NCBI RefSeq assembly: GCF_029813775.1
Contig: NZ_JARVKW010000004.1
Span: 216,070 to 280,069, forward strand
Direction: 5' to 3'
DNA length: 64,000 nt
Source of the DNA: Streptomyces sp. DH24
Lineage (GTDB): Bacteria; Actinomycetota; Actinomycetes; Streptomycetales; Streptomycetaceae
In this document: positions 41,509 through 50,509 of the stretch, in pieces
Layout: every line of letters starts with the position of its first letter
Numbering within the stretch: the stretch's first letter is position 1
The notes under the pieces: generated by a model
What the model was told of the DNA's origin: nothing
The model's input: the letters and a program-made list of their open reading frames with translations, nothing else
The model's database searches: none
Position numbers and translations under genes: made by a program

Positions 41509-41548
41509 GGCACCGGCGCCCCGGGCCTGAGCCCGGGACGCCGGTGCC
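41509..41548 (-). terminator. Strong hairpin between ramS and ramA
   Basis: GGCACCGGCGCCCCGGGC pairs with GCCCGGGACGCCGGTGCC across a CTGA loop. The stem is 18 positions with one mismatch. It begins 43 bases after the ramS stop in the transcribed direction. It probably acts as a partial terminator or 3' stabiliser, so that much more ramS than ramAB transcript accumulates. Confidence 0.75.
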
Positions 41549-41590
41549 GAGCAACGTGGCTCACCGCGTGGCCGCGGCGGCGCCCGGACG

Positions 41591-41719
41591 TCAGTTGCAG
41601 GTCGTGACGCTCAGGCTGCTGTCGCCGCAGAGCCGCAGGCTCGCGCGGCTGCCCGACTCGACGTCCCCGATGGCCTCTTCCTTCGGGGTCTCCATCGACT
41701 GCAGGTCGAAAAGGTTCAT
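41591..41719 (-). CDS. ramS: RamS-like precursor of a SapB-type class III lanthipeptide
   Basis: This gene encodes a 42-residue precursor. The leader (1-21) has the LanKC recognition-like FDLQ near the start and a Glu-rich end (TPKEEAIGDVE). The core (22-42) contains two S-x2-S-x3-C units, S24/S27/C31 and S34/S37/C41, which in SapB become a didehydroalanine plus a lanthionine ring each. Compared with my memory of S. coelicolor SapB, the core differs at positions 1 (Ser), 8 (Arg for Leu) and 17 (Val). The product is a surfactant that helps aerial hyphae rise. ATG 41719 follows GAAGGGAAAAG. It lies 36 bases after ramC. Confidence 0.92.
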   Translation of the reverse strand: MNLFDLQSMETPKEEAIGDVESGSRASLRLCGDSSLSVTTCN

Positions 41720-41755
41720 GACTTTTCCCTTCGTACGGCAACGGATTGCGTTTTT

Positions 41756-44392
41756 TCACGACCCCTGGTGGGGCCGGCTCTGGGGCCGCTGCTCCGTGGG
41801 CAGCGGCGGAAGGAACGGCAGGGCCGCGGGCGGGTCGCCGTGGACCGACGCGACGGCCAGCAGGCATCCGGCCGTACCGGTGGCGAGGTCCATCGAGAGG
41901 CGCATCATCTGCTCACCGGGGAAGGCGAGCCGGCCGCGGTAGGACATGGCGTGCCACGCCAACGCGTCGAGCTGGCGCCGGACCGCCCCGGGCCCGGTGC
42001 CCGGCGCCGTGGCCGTGGTGCGGCCGAGGTACAGCACCATCCCGGCCACTCCCCGGTAGAGACCCGGCTGGGCGTAGAACATGGCCTGCGCCGCCGCCAC
42101 GATCTCGGTCCGCGCCCGTTCGAACTCCTCGTCGGCCCGGTGCGCCAGGTAGTCGTCGAGCACCATTCCGATGCCCACGCTGCCCGCTCCCAGGTAGGGC
42201 ATGGTGCGCCACCCCTCGTCGACCTGGAGCGCGCCGCCCGCTCCCCGCACGCAGCGGGCGAGGTCCCGGCGCAGCGCGTCGCCCGCGAGGTCGAGCAGAG
42301 CGGGGTCCCGGGTGCGTTCGTACAGCCGCAGGAAGAACAGGGCGCTTCCCGCCGCGCCGTGCAGCAGTCCCGCGCGGGGCCGGGCGGGCCTGCCGCTCCC
42401 GGCCGGTGTGCCGCGGGCGGTCAGGTCGGCGCAGCGCAGGGCCGCCGTACGCAGCGCGGTCTCTCCGGTGGCGGCGGCCAGCGAGTCCAGGGCCAGGCCC
42501 AGTCCGGCGGTGCCGCTGTGCAGGTCCGGGGAGAGGTGGTCGAAGGACTGGTCGAGGAGTTGTTCGGCGAGGTCGAGCGCGCGGTCGCGATGGCCCAGGT
42601 ACTCCAGCGTCCAGGCGATCCCGGCGAGTCCGTCGTGGAAACCGGGCGGCATGCCCGACGGCGGTTGCTTGGTCCGCTCCAGCAGCCACTGCTCCCCGTC
42701 CTCGTCCCGGCCCGCCCCGCTCTCGGCCAGGGCGTACAGGACTCCCGCCGCGCCGTGGCCGAACGCCAGCCCTCCGCCCGCCGTGGCGAACTGCGCGATG
42801 TCGCCGGGGTGTAGCCGGTCCGTGCGCGTCGGTGTCGCCGACGCGCGGACGGCCGCGGCCATCGACTCCCGGCTGCGCGGCCAGTCGCCCGGCCGGACCG
42901 GGGCCACCATGCCGGCCGTCTCCTCCTGCGCGTGTCCGTCGGCCGTCCCCCGCGCCGCGTGTCCTGTGTCCGCCCCGGCCGTGATCTCGTCGACCGCGGC
43001 GTCCAGGAAGGCCCGTTCGACCGGGAACTGACTCGCCACCACGTCCGCCAGATGCGCCGCCTTGCGCCGGTCCAGTGCCAGCAGGCTGGTGAGCGGCAGG
43101 AACAGCGCGAGCCGCAGACAGGCCAGCGCGTACCGGTCCACCGCGACGCCCCGCCGGTCGGCGGGAGCCACGAATCCCGGGTTGGCGACGGTCTGCCGGC
43201 CGGGTTCGTCGACGTGGTGGGCCGCCTCGAAGTCCAGCAGGACGACGCTGCCGTCCTCCCGGACCATGATGTTGAACAGATGCAGGTCGTTGAAGACCAC
43301 GCCCCGGGCATGCACCTCCGCGACGGCCCGTTCGACACACGCGTGGATGTCGAGGGCCCAGGCGGTGTACTCGGCCAGCCGCTGCTCGCCCGGGTCGGCC
43401 TCGATGAGCGGATGGCGGCGTGCGAAGAACGTGTTGAGCGGCTTGCCGTCGATGTGTTCCAGGACGAGGAAGTGGTGCTCCCCGACCGTCAGGTGGTCGA
43501 GCACCTCGGGCGTGCAGCCGAGACCCGACAGCCGTTCCAGCGCCTGCCGTTCACGGTGCAGCCGGGTCACGGCGTCGGCGCCGTCGGCCGCCAGTCCGGC
43601 GTACGGGCGGGCCTCCTTCAGGACGACCTGCCGGCCGGTCCGGTTGTCGCGGGCGAGGTAGACGCCCCCGCCGTTGGAGAAGTGCAGCGCCGACTCGATC
43701 GTGCAGGGAAGGTCCGCGACGGTCACCGCGGAGCGGGCGTCCAGGTGCGGGCGCAGGAAGGCGGGCGGGCTCACCCAGTCGGGCACGCGGAAGACGGGGC
43801 CGCGCAGGTCGGGCACCAGCACTCCGCCGGGACCGGTCACGGCCGGCCGCAGTTCGCCGTTCTCGTCGTAGCAGTCGCGCCGGGTGAAGCCGCCGTAGCG
43901 GACGTGCACGGGCCCGTCGCCGATCCGCAGGTCGCTCAGGATGTGCGGCCCGGGCTCGCCGGCCAGCAGGTCCGCGAGCTCACCCGTGAGCCGTTCGAAT
44001 TGCGCCTCGTCCGCCGGGTACACGGTGACGAACTTGCCGCTTCCGGCCCGGTCCGCGTACTTGGCGTTGCGCTGGTGCAGCAGATAGCGGCTCGGGACGA
44101 ACTTGAAGGCGGTGCCGTCGGCGAGACAGTGCCGGCGCACCCGCTCCAGTACGGACTCGGCGTTGTCGAGGCAGGCGGAGACGTGGATCTTCCAGCCCTG
44201 GTCGGGCAGGTCGACGTCCACCGGCCTGAGGGCGAGCCAGTCCCCGCTCTCGTTCTGCTGCCATCCCGCCGGGACGGGCAGCGAGGCCGCGGCGTACCGG
44301 GCGCGCCCGGTGCCGGGGCGGGGAACCGTGCGGTGCGGAGCGTCGTAGAAGTGCGGGTCCGCATCGCAGTACACGGCGTAGCCCTTGTTCAC
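41756..44392 (-). CDS. ramC: RamC-like class III lanthipeptide synthetase (LanKC)
   Basis: This 878-residue enzyme modifies RamS. It has an N-terminal lyase-like region, a central Ser/Thr-kinase domain (about 240-480) and a C-terminal LanC-like domain. Kinase features are VVLKEARPYAG (ATP lysine), GVVFNDLHLFNIM (catalytic loop) and VVLLDFEAAH (metal Asp). The cyclase domain has GFHDGLAGIAW, LHSGTAGLGLAL and GLLHGAAGSALFFL repeats but no visible Cys/His zinc triad, as known for class III. The GTG at 44392 follows GGAGAGGAGAG. The gene opens the ramCSAB operon. Confidence 0.92.
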   Translation of the reverse strand: MNKGYAVYCDADPHFYDAPHRTVPRPGTGRARYAAASLPVPAGWQQNESGDWLALRPVDVDLPDQGWKIHVSACLDNAESVLERVRRHCLADGTAFKFVPSRYLLHQRNAKYADRAGSGKFVTVYPADEAQFERLTGELADLLAGEPGPHILSDLRIGDGPVHVRYGGFTRRDCYDENGELRPAVTGPGGVLVPDLRGPVFRVPDWVSPPAFLRPHLDARSAVTVADLPCTIESALHFSNGGGVYLARDNRTGRQVVLKEARPYAGLAADGADAVTRLHRERQALERLSGLGCTPEVLDHLTVGEHHFLVLEHIDGKPLNTFFARRHPLIEADPGEQRLAEYTAWALDIHACVERAVAEVHARGVVFNDLHLFNIMVREDGSVVLLDFEAAHHVDEPGRQTVANPGFVAPADRRGVAVDRYALACLRLALFLPLTSLLALDRRKAAHLADVVASQFPVERAFLDAAVDEITAGADTGHAARGTADGHAQEETAGMVAPVRPGDWPRSRESMAAAVRASATPTRTDRLHPGDIAQFATAGGGLAFGHGAAGVLYALAESGAGRDEDGEQWLLERTKQPPSGMPPGFHDGLAGIAWTLEYLGHRDRALDLAEQLLDQSFDHLSPDLHSGTAGLGLALDSLAAATGETALRTAALRCADLTARGTPAGSGRPARPRAGLLHGAAGSALFFLRLYERTRDPALLDLAGDALRRDLARCVRGAGGALQVDEGWRTMPYLGAGSVGIGMVLDDYLAHRADEEFERARTEIVAAAQAMFYAQPGLYRGVAGMVLYLGRTTATAPGTGPGAVRRQLDALAWHAMSYRGRLAFPGEQMMRLSMDLATGTAGCLLAVASVHGDPPAALPFLPPLPTEQRPQSRPHQGS

Positions 44393-44421
44393 GCTCTCTC
44401 CTCTCCACGCGTCGGCGATGG

Positions 44422-44468
44422 GACAGACGCTGTCACGCGGCCCACGGCCCCGGACAGTCACCGCTGTC
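44422..44468. promoter_or_regulatory. Two GACAG-n-CTGTC inverted repeats upstream of ramC
   Basis: GACAGACGCTGTC (44422-44434) and GACAGTCACCGCTGTC (44453-44468) share the same arms with 3- and 6-base centres and lie about 32 bases apart, close to three helical turns. They sit 30 to 76 bases before the ramC start, where an activator such as RamR would bind. The factor is not proven. Confidence 0.5.
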
Positions 44469-44982
44469 ATCACTCCGGCGTGCGGAACGCACAGGTAACT
44501 TCGCGGGACGGCCGGCGCGGGAGGCGGTCGCCGAGGGCCGGTCCCGCCGTGTACTGCCCGTGACCTCGCCGGACGGTCGGGACGGAGCGGGGAAGGCCCC
44601 GGCGAGGCCGCTCCGGGGTGTCCGAGAGCCGGGGCGGCGGGCGGCGGGGCGGGGGAGGGGCCACGGCGCTCGAAGCCCACCGACCGTCCCTGATCGCCGT
44701 TGACCAGGTCGGATTGTTCCTGTCCGTTCGTGAGCGGGCGCCTGACGTGCTTATCGGTCGGCCGTCCGAAGCCTCATACCAGAGCGGGACGCTCGCCGTA
44801 CGAGTTTGTCAACTGCCCACCGCACCTGAACCGTTGGCGACTACTGTGAGTGTCCGGCAGGCGACGCAGGGCCGCATCCCGAGGGTCTGCCCGCCGACAC
44901 CGCGATGACGCACGGCGGATCGCGCAGACCGCGTGCGGCCCGGACAACCGGGCCCCGACCGACGGACAGTACGAGGACACCG
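44469..44982. other. Divergent intergenic region between ramC and the conservon
   Basis: This 514-base gap should carry the upstream part of the ramC control region and the cvnA promoter. A G-rich run lies near 44631-44658, and TTGTCA occurs at 44806. I cannot fix a promoter, and the short frames here show no family. Confidence 0.35.
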
Positions 44983-47109
44983 ATGTCTCACCTCCGCGCA
45001 CCGGCCGGACGCGCCGACCGCCGTGAGGGCGGGCGGCACGGTCGCCCGGTCGCCCGCACCGCCCCCGCGCTGCCCGACGCCGGCATCCGGCCCCAACTGC
45101 TGCGGATGGCCGTGCTCCCGCCCGTCGCGGTGGCCCTCAGCGGCTGCGCCGCCGTCCTGTTCACCGTCCGCTCGACCGGCGCCGGACCCTCGCCCACCCT
45201 GTGGACCGTCCTCGCCGGCGCGTTCTCGGTGACCGTCGCCGGCATCGTCATAGCCGCCGTCGCCGCCAACCGCGCCGCCCACTTTGTCCACGACCGCGTC
45301 GCCGACCTGCGCCGCGGCACCGCACGTCGTGAAGCCGAACTGCGCGCCCTCGTCGAGCAGTTGAGGCGCGGCGAGAAGCCGCCCCGGCAGGCGCCCCAGG
45401 CCCGGCCGCCCGAGGACGCCGACGACTTCGAGCTCCTCGCCGCCGATCTCGGCCGCGCGCACGACGGCGCCGTCACCGCCGTCGTCCAGGCGGCCCAGCT
45501 CTCCAGCCAGGCGGGCAGCGAACAGAAGCTGGAGGTCTTCGTCAACCTCGCCCGGCGCCTGCAGTCCCTCGTCCACCGCGAGATCGCCACGCTGGACGAG
45601 CTGGAGAACGAGATCGAGGACCCGGACCTCCTCAAGGGCCTCTTCCACGTCGACCACCTCGCCACCCGCATCCGCCGCCACGCCGAGAACCTCGCCGTGC
45701 TCGGCGGCGCCGTGTCCCGCCGGCAGTGGAGCAACCCCGTCCCCATGACCGAGGTGCTGCGCTCGGCCATCGCCGAGGTCGAGCAGTACTCCCGCGTGAG
45801 ACTCGTCCCGCCCGTCGACGGCGAACTGCGCGGCCACGCCGTCGCCGACGTCATCCACCTGCTGGCCGAACTCGTCGAGAACGCCACGGTGTTCTCCGCC
45901 CCGCACACCCAGGTCCTGCTCCGCACCGGCCTCGTCACCTCCGGACTCGCCGTCGAGGTCGAGGACCGCGGCCTCGGCATGCCCGCCGAGGAACAGAACC
46001 GGATGAACGCCCTGCTGGCCGACCCGGACCAGGTCAACGTCGCCGGTCTCCTCGCCGACGGCCGCATCGGCCTCCACGTCGTCTCCCAGCTCGCCCGGCG
46101 GCACGGCATCACGGTGCGCCTCCAGTCCAACATCTACGGCGGCGTCCAGGCCGTCCTCGTCCTGCCGCAGGCCCTCCTGGGCTCCGCGCCGGGCGTCCCC
46201 GGGGCCGTACCGAGGACGCAGCCGCCCGGGGCGCACGGGCAGCGGTACGCCGCGCCCGACGCCACCGGCGGCGCACCGCTGCACACGGCACCGGGCGCAT
46301 CGGCCGTACCGGGCCCACCCGGCGTACCGCGGCACGGCGTCCCCGGCGCGCCACCGCACCACGACGGCCACAACGGCCACGACGGCCACGACGGCCACGA
46401 CGCCCATGACTCCCGCGACGTACCGCCGGACTCCGCCCCGCCGCACGCACCGGACGTGCCGCACCTTCCCGGCACCCTCACACCCGCCGTCACGCCCGCC
46501 GCCGCCCCGCTGCCGCCCCGGCGCCGCACCGCGCGCCACGCCGCCGCCCCCGGCGGGCCGCCGCCGCTGCCCGTGCGCGGCGCCCACCACGAACGACCCA
46601 CCCCCGCCGAGGCCGTCCCCGGCGTCAGGCCCGACGACCGGCGCGTCCTGGCCGAGCACGAGGGCGTGCCGCCCCTGCCGCGCGCCGGCACCGTGCGCGG
46701 CACCATGGCCAAGCCCCAACTGCCCAGGCGCCGCGCCCAGGAGCACCTCGGTCCCCAACTGCGCGACGGACCGGTGCCCCGGCAGGACGACGACAACGCT
46801 CCCGGCCACGACCCGGGACTCATGGCCGCGTTCCAGCGCGGCATCGGCCTCGCCGAGGCCCAGCAGCACCTGGACACCGGCGCGTACGGCACCGGCCCCG
46901 ACCGCACGGCGACGGTCCGCCCGGAACCGTTCCGCGAGGAGCCGGCGCCCCCCGCCGCGCCGACCGGCACCACGACCCTGGCGGTCCGGCCCGCGGGCAC
47001 AGCCCGTCCGGCCGGCGACCACCACGCGCACGGCCCACGCGACGACGGCGGACCCACGGCCCGCCCCGACCACACCGCCCGGCACGACGGGAGCGCACCA
47101 GCCGGATGA
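44983..47109 (+). CDS. CvnA-type conservon sensor histidine kinase-like protein
   Basis: This 708-residue membrane protein heads a conservon, a set of four co-evolved genes likened to a eukaryotic receptor/G-protein system. It has two membrane helices (about 38-100), a coiled region, and a GHKL ATPase domain: N box HLLAELVENATVFSA, G1 VEVEDRGLGMP, G2 DGRIGLHVVSQLARRHG. The last 300 or so residues are Pro/Ala-rich and disordered, with an HDG-rich stretch near 459-476. ATG 44983 follows GAGGACACC. It is coupled to the downstream Cvn genes. Confidence 0.9.
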   Translation: MSHLRAPAGRADRREGGRHGRPVARTAPALPDAGIRPQLLRMAVLPPVAVALSGCAAVLFTVRSTGAGPSPTLWTVLAGAFSVTVAGIVIAAVAANRAAHFVHDRVADLRRGTARREAELRALVEQLRRGEKPPRQAPQARPPEDADDFELLAADLGRAHDGAVTAVVQAAQLSSQAGSEQKLEVFVNLARRLQSLVHREIATLDELENEIEDPDLLKGLFHVDHLATRIRRHAENLAVLGGAVSRRQWSNPVPMTEVLRSAIAEVEQYSRVRLVPPVDGELRGHAVADVIHLLAELVENATVFSAPHTQVLLRTGLVTSGLAVEVEDRGLGMPAEEQNRMNALLADPDQVNVAGLLADGRIGLHVVSQLARRHGITVRLQSNIYGGVQAVLVLPQALLGSAPGVPGAVPRTQPPGAHGQRYAAPDATGGAPLHTAPGASAVPGPPGVPRHGVPGAPPHHDGHNGHDGHDGHDAHDSRDVPPDSAPPHAPDVPHLPGTLTPAVTPAAAPLPPRRRTARHAAAPGGPPPLPVRGAHHERPTPAEAVPGVRPDDRRVLAEHEGVPPLPRAGTVRGTMAKPQLPRRRAQEHLGPQLRDGPVPRQDDDNAPGHDPGLMAAFQRGIGLAEAQQHLDTGAYGTGPDRTATVRPEPFREEPAPPAAPTGTTTLAVRPAGTARPAGDHHAHGPRDDGGPTARPDHTARHDGSAPAG

Positions 47110-47216
47110 CCAGCCCCACCGAAGCGGCCATGTTCCGCCCGAACCCCCGCACTTCCCTTTCCCCGTCCGCCACCAGCGCGCCCGCAGACCTTCGTACCCC
47201 AAGGAGTCGATCCACC

Positions 47217-47651
47217 ATGGCGAGCGATGCGCCGACCGGCCAGGTATCCGATCTCGACTGGCTGATGAGCGGCCTCGTGCAGCGCGTCCCGCACACCACC
47301 AGCGCGGTCCTGCTGTCCTGCGACGGGCTCGTGAAGTCCGTGCACGGCCTCGATCCCGACAGCGCCGACCACATGGCCGCCCTGGCGTCCGGCCTGTACT
47401 CCCTCGGCCGCAGCGCCGGAATCCGCTTCGGCGACGGCGGCGACGTACGGCAGGTCGTCGTCGAACTCGACTCGACACTGCTGTTCGTCACCACCGCCGG
47501 TTCCGGCACCTGCCTCGCCGTGCTCGCCGGCCGCGAGGCCGACGCCGCCGTGCTCGGCTACGAGATGGCGATGCTCGTCAAGAGCGTGCGGCCCTACCTC
47601 ATGACGGCTCCCCGGCAGCATGCCGTCGAATCCCCGGCGCTGAGGTCTTGA
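47217..47651 (+). CDS. CvnB-type roadblock/LC7 domain protein
   Basis: This 144-residue Roadblock/LC7-fold protein is the second conservon component; in the model it partners the GTPase. Sequence blocks LDWLMSGLVQRVPHTTSAVL and VVVELDSTLLFVTTAGSGTC are highly typical. The ATG at 47217 has AAGGAG upstream and gives the usual family N-terminus. An in-frame ATG at 47106 overlaps the cvnA stop but adds 37 atypical residues. Confidence 0.92.
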   Translation: MASDAPTGQVSDLDWLMSGLVQRVPHTTSAVLLSCDGLVKSVHGLDPDSADHMAALASGLYSLGRSAGIRFGDGGDVRQVVVELDSTLLFVTTAGSGTCLAVLAGREADAAVLGYEMAMLVKSVRPYLMTAPRQHAVESPALRS

Positions 47652-47653
47652 GC

Positions 47654-48025
47654 GTGGCGGCGGCAGGCGACGGGCCCTGGCTCGACGAGGCGGCCGGACG
47701 GCTGGTGCGCCCCTTCACGGTCAGCAACGGCCGGACCCGGCCCAGCGTCGCACTCGACCTGCTGTCGCAGGTGACGGCCACCGGGGCCACCCCCCTCGGC
47801 CATCTCGGCCCGGAGCACACGCAGGCGCTCGCCCTGTGCCGCACGCCCGTCCCGGTCGCCGAGATCGCCGCACATCTGAGGCTGCCGGCGGCCGTCACCA
47901 AGGTGCTGCTGGCGGACCTGCTGGACTGCGGCGCGCTCACCACCAAACCACCCGCGTTCCCCCACCACCCCACGGACCGGGCCCTTCTGGAGGCAGTGCT
48001 CGATGGACTACGACGACAGCTCTGA
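47654..48025 (+). CDS. CvnC-type DUF742 protein
   Basis: This 123-residue DUF742 protein is the third conservon component. It has LVRPFTVSNGRTRPS near the start and a winged-helix-like segment (PVAEIAAHLRLPAAVTKVLL) before the C-terminus. GTG 47654 lies just after the cvnB stop; a TTG two codons earlier is also possible. The end overlaps cvnD by 23 bases. Confidence 0.88.
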   Translation: MAAAGDGPWLDEAAGRLVRPFTVSNGRTRPSVALDLLSQVTATGATPLGHLGPEHTQALALCRTPVPVAEIAAHLRLPAAVTKVLLADLLDCGALTTKPPAFPHHPTDRALLEAVLDGLRRQL

Positions 48026-48629
48026 CCACGAGACCCACGACGACGGCACCGACCCCTTCCCGACCGCGCTGAAGATCCTCGTGGCGGGCGGCTTCGGCGT
48101 GGGCAAGACGACCTTCGTCGGCGCGGTCAGCGAGATCGCGCCGCTCAGCACGGAGGAACTGCTCACCACGGTCAGCGCCGCCACCGACGACCTGGAAGGC
48201 ATCGAGAACAAGGTCGAGACGACCGTGGCCATGGACTTCGGCCGCCTCACCCTCGACCCGCGCCACGTGCTGTACCTGTTCGGCACGCCCGGCCAGGAAC
48301 GGTTCTGGTTCATGTGGGACGAACTGTGCGAGGGCGCGCTCGGCGCGGTGATCCTCGCCGACACCCGCCGCCTGGAGGAGTGCTTCGCCGCCGTCGACTT
48401 CTTCGAGCAGCGCGGCCTCGCCTTCATCGTCGCCGTCAACGAGTTCGACGGCGGCTTCCGCTACGACCCCGAGGAGGTGCGCGCCGCCATCGACCTCCCG
48501 CCGGACATCCCCGTCGTGAGCTGCGACGCCCGGATCTCCAGCTCCGGGGTCCAGACCCTGCTGACCCTCGTCCGCCACCTCATCGCCCACGCCCCGGAGC
48601 CGGCGACCGGCCACGGCGCCCACAGGTGA
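48003..48629 (+). CDS. CvnD-type small GTPase
   Basis: This 208-residue Ras-like GTPase is the fourth conservon component. It has the P-loop GGFGVGKTTFVG (K35, T36), DFGRLTL in the switch I area, LFGTPGQERFWFMWDEL in switch II, and NEFDGG in the place of the usual NKxD motif. The N-terminus is acidic (HETHDDGTDPFP). It overlaps cvnC, so stoichiometric synthesis is likely. Confidence 0.93.
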   Translation: MDYDDSSDHETHDDGTDPFPTALKILVAGGFGVGKTTFVGAVSEIAPLSTEELLTTVSAATDDLEGIENKVETTVAMDFGRLTLDPRHVLYLFGTPGQERFWFMWDELCEGALGAVILADTRRLEECFAAVDFFEQRGLAFIVAVNEFDGGFRYDPEEVRAAIDLPPDIPVVSCDARISSSGVQTLLTLVRHLIAHAPEPATGHGAHR

Positions 48630-48693
48630 TCCCGCCCGCACCCGCCACGGAGCCCGACCCCATGACGTACGTCCCCCGCGACGGAGCCCGGCC

Positions 48694-49275
48694 ATGAGCC
48701 ATGACCCGCCGCGCCGCCCGGCAGGTCGTCTGCTGCTCACCCCCGACGACAAGGAGGCACCCGCCCGCACCGAACGGCTGCGGCGACTGGGCCTGGGGAA
48801 ACGCCCGGAACCCGCCCTCGACGCCTTCGCCGGCCGCCTCGCCGAACACACCGCGACGCCGTACGCCATGGTCAACCTGCCCGACGAACAAGGTCAGTTC
48901 TACGCGGGCCTGCACCTGCCGCCCGCCGCGCCGCCCGCCCGTCCCGACGGCGGCACCCGGCCCGGAGTGGGCCGCCGGCTGCCCCGCGACCACGGGTTCT
49001 GCCCGCACGTGCTCGCGCGGCGCAAGGCGCTGGTACTGGAGGACGTCCGGGACTTCCCCCGGTTCGCGGGCAACGCCATCGTCGACGAGTACGGCATCCA
49101 CTCCTACCTCGGCGCCCCGCTCATCGACTCCACGGGCACGGCGCTCGGTACGGTCAGCGTCGCGGACGTCACCCCCCGGACGTGGGGCCGGTCCGGCCTG
49201 GAGACCATCAAGCAGGCGGCCGGGGAACTCGTCGTACGCCTGGAGCGGGGCACGGAGGGCGGGCTGCCGCTCTGA
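48694..49275 (+). CDS. GAF-domain protein of the conservon
   Basis: This 193-residue single GAF-domain protein has PYAMVNLPDEQGQFYAGLHL, RDHGFCPHVLARRKALVLED and YLGAPLIDSTGTALGTVSVA. Some conservons carry a fifth gene of this kind, probably sensing a small ligand or redox state and feeding into the GTPase module (inference). ATG 48694 lies 64 bases after cvnD with CGGAGCC upstream. A hairpin follows at 49390. Confidence 0.87.
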   Translation: MSHDPPRRPAGRLLLTPDDKEAPARTERLRRLGLGKRPEPALDAFAGRLAEHTATPYAMVNLPDEQGQFYAGLHLPPAAPPARPDGGTRPGVGRRLPRDHGFCPHVLARRKALVLEDVRDFPRFAGNAIVDEYGIHSYLGAPLIDSTGTALGTVSVADVTPRTWGRSGLETIKQAAGELVVRLERGTEGGLPL

Positions 49276-49389
49276 CCGCCGGCCGCGTGCCCCGCCCGGC
49301 GTGAAGGAAAGCTGCGGCGGCGGTTAAGAAATCCTCGATGGACCGCGACCGGCGGCATACGGCAGATTGCTACGCGATTCCCCTCTTCT

Positions 49390-49428
49390 CCCGGCCCGCG
49401 GGCTGCCTCGGCATGCCCGCGGGCCGGG
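49390..49428 (+). terminator. Hairpin between the conservon and tdh
   Basis: CCCGGCCCGCGGGC pairs perfectly with GCCCGCGGGCCGGG across an 11-base loop, a 14-base-pair stem. It begins 114 bases after the GAF gene and ends 24 bases before tdh. It could end conservon transcripts or attenuate tdh. Confidence 0.7.
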
Positions 49429-49452
49429 AACTCACCCACAGGAGCCGCAGCG

Positions 49453-50481
49453 TTGAAGGCACTGGTCAAGGAGAAGGCGGAGCCCGGGCTCTGGCTGACG
49501 GACGTCCCCGAGCCCGCCGTCGGACCCGGTGACGTGCTCATCAAGGTGCTGCGCACCGGCATCTGCGGCACCGACCTGCACATCCGGTCCTGGGACGGCT
49601 GGGCGCAGCAGGCCATCCGCACCCCGCTCGTGCTGGGCCACGAGTTCGTCGGCGAGGTCGTCGGCACCGGCCGGGACGTCACCGACATCGCGGCCGGCGA
49701 CCTGGTCAGCGGCGAGGGCCACCTGGTGTGCGGCAAGTGCCGCAACTGCCTGGCCGGGCGCCGCCACCTGTGCCGGGCCACGGTCGGGCTGGGCGTGGGA
49801 CGCGACGGCGCCTTCGCCGAGTACGTCGCGCTGCCCGCCGCCAACGTCTGGGTGCACCGCGTGCCCGTCGACCTCGACGTCGCCGCGATCTTCGACCCGT
49901 TCGGCAACGCCGTGCACACCGCCCTGTCGTTCCCGCTGGTCGGCGAGGACGTACTGATCACCGGCGCCGGCCCGATCGGTCTGATGGCGGCGGCCGTGGC
50001 CCGGCACGCCGGTGCGCGCAACGTCGTCGTCACCGACGTCAGCGAGGACCGCCTGGAGCTGGCCCGGAAGGTCGGCGCGAGCCTCGCGCTCAACGTCGCC
50101 GGGGCGACCATCGCCGACGGGCAGCGCGAACTCGGCCTGCGCGAGGGCTTCGACATCGGCCTGGAGATGTCCGGCCGCCCCGAGGCACTGCGCGACATGA
50201 TCGCCAACATGACGCACGGCGGCCGGATCGCGATGCTCGGGCTGCCCGCCGAGGAGTTCCCGGTCGACTGGTCCCGGATCGTCACCTCCATGATCACGAT
50301 CAAGGGCATCTACGGCCGGGAGATGTTCGAGACCTGGTACGCGATGACCGTCCTGCTGGAGGGCGGCCTCGACCTCGCCCCCGTGATCACCGGCCGGTAC
50401 GGCTACCGCGACTTCGAGGCGGCGTTCGCCGACGCGGCGAGCGGCCGCGGCGGCAAGGTCATCCTCGACTGGACCGCGTAA
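49453..50481 (+). CDS. tdh: L-threonine 3-dehydrogenase
   Basis: This 342-residue zinc alcohol-dehydrogenase-family enzyme oxidises threonine to 2-amino-3-ketobutyrate with NAD+. The catalytic zinc ligands are C38 and the H63/E64 pair (GHEFVGEVV); the structural zinc cysteines are C93, C96, C99 and C107; the NAD loop is [18 protein letters not shown] at 49453 is the start, 10 bases after CAGGAG. It pairs with kbl 28 bases downstream. Confidence 0.95.
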   Translation: MKALVKEKAEPGLWLTDVPEPAVGPGDVLIKVLRTGICGTDLHIRSWDGWAQQAIRTPLVLGHEFVGEVVGTGRDVTDIAAGDLVSGEGHLVCGKCRNCLAGRRHLCRATVGLGVGRDGAFAEYVALPAANVWVHRVPVDLDVAAIFDPFGNAVHTALSFPLVGEDVLITGAGPIGLMAAAVARHAGARNVVVTDVSEDRLELARKVGASLALNVAGATIADGQRELGLREGFDIGLEMSGRPEALRDMIANMTHGGRIAMLGLPAEEFPVDWSRIVTSMITIKGIYGREMFETWYAMTVLLEGGLDLAPVITGRYGYRDFEAAFADAASGRGGKVILDWTA

Positions 50482-50509
50482 CCCATCCGCCTTCCTCAGG
50501 AGCTTTCCC

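Noticed and set aside
37445..41554. A single very long minus-strand frame through ramA and ramB
   Set aside because: Upstream of 39649 this frame is an out-of-frame reading of ramA, whose own frame shows all the ABC exporter motifs. The real ramB start is the GTG overlapping the ramA stop.
44470..44680. N-terminal extension of RamC upstream of 44392
   Set aside because: The extension is Pro/Arg-rich and unlike LanKC proteins. The GTG at 44392 has a strong ribosome site and gives the standard N-terminus.
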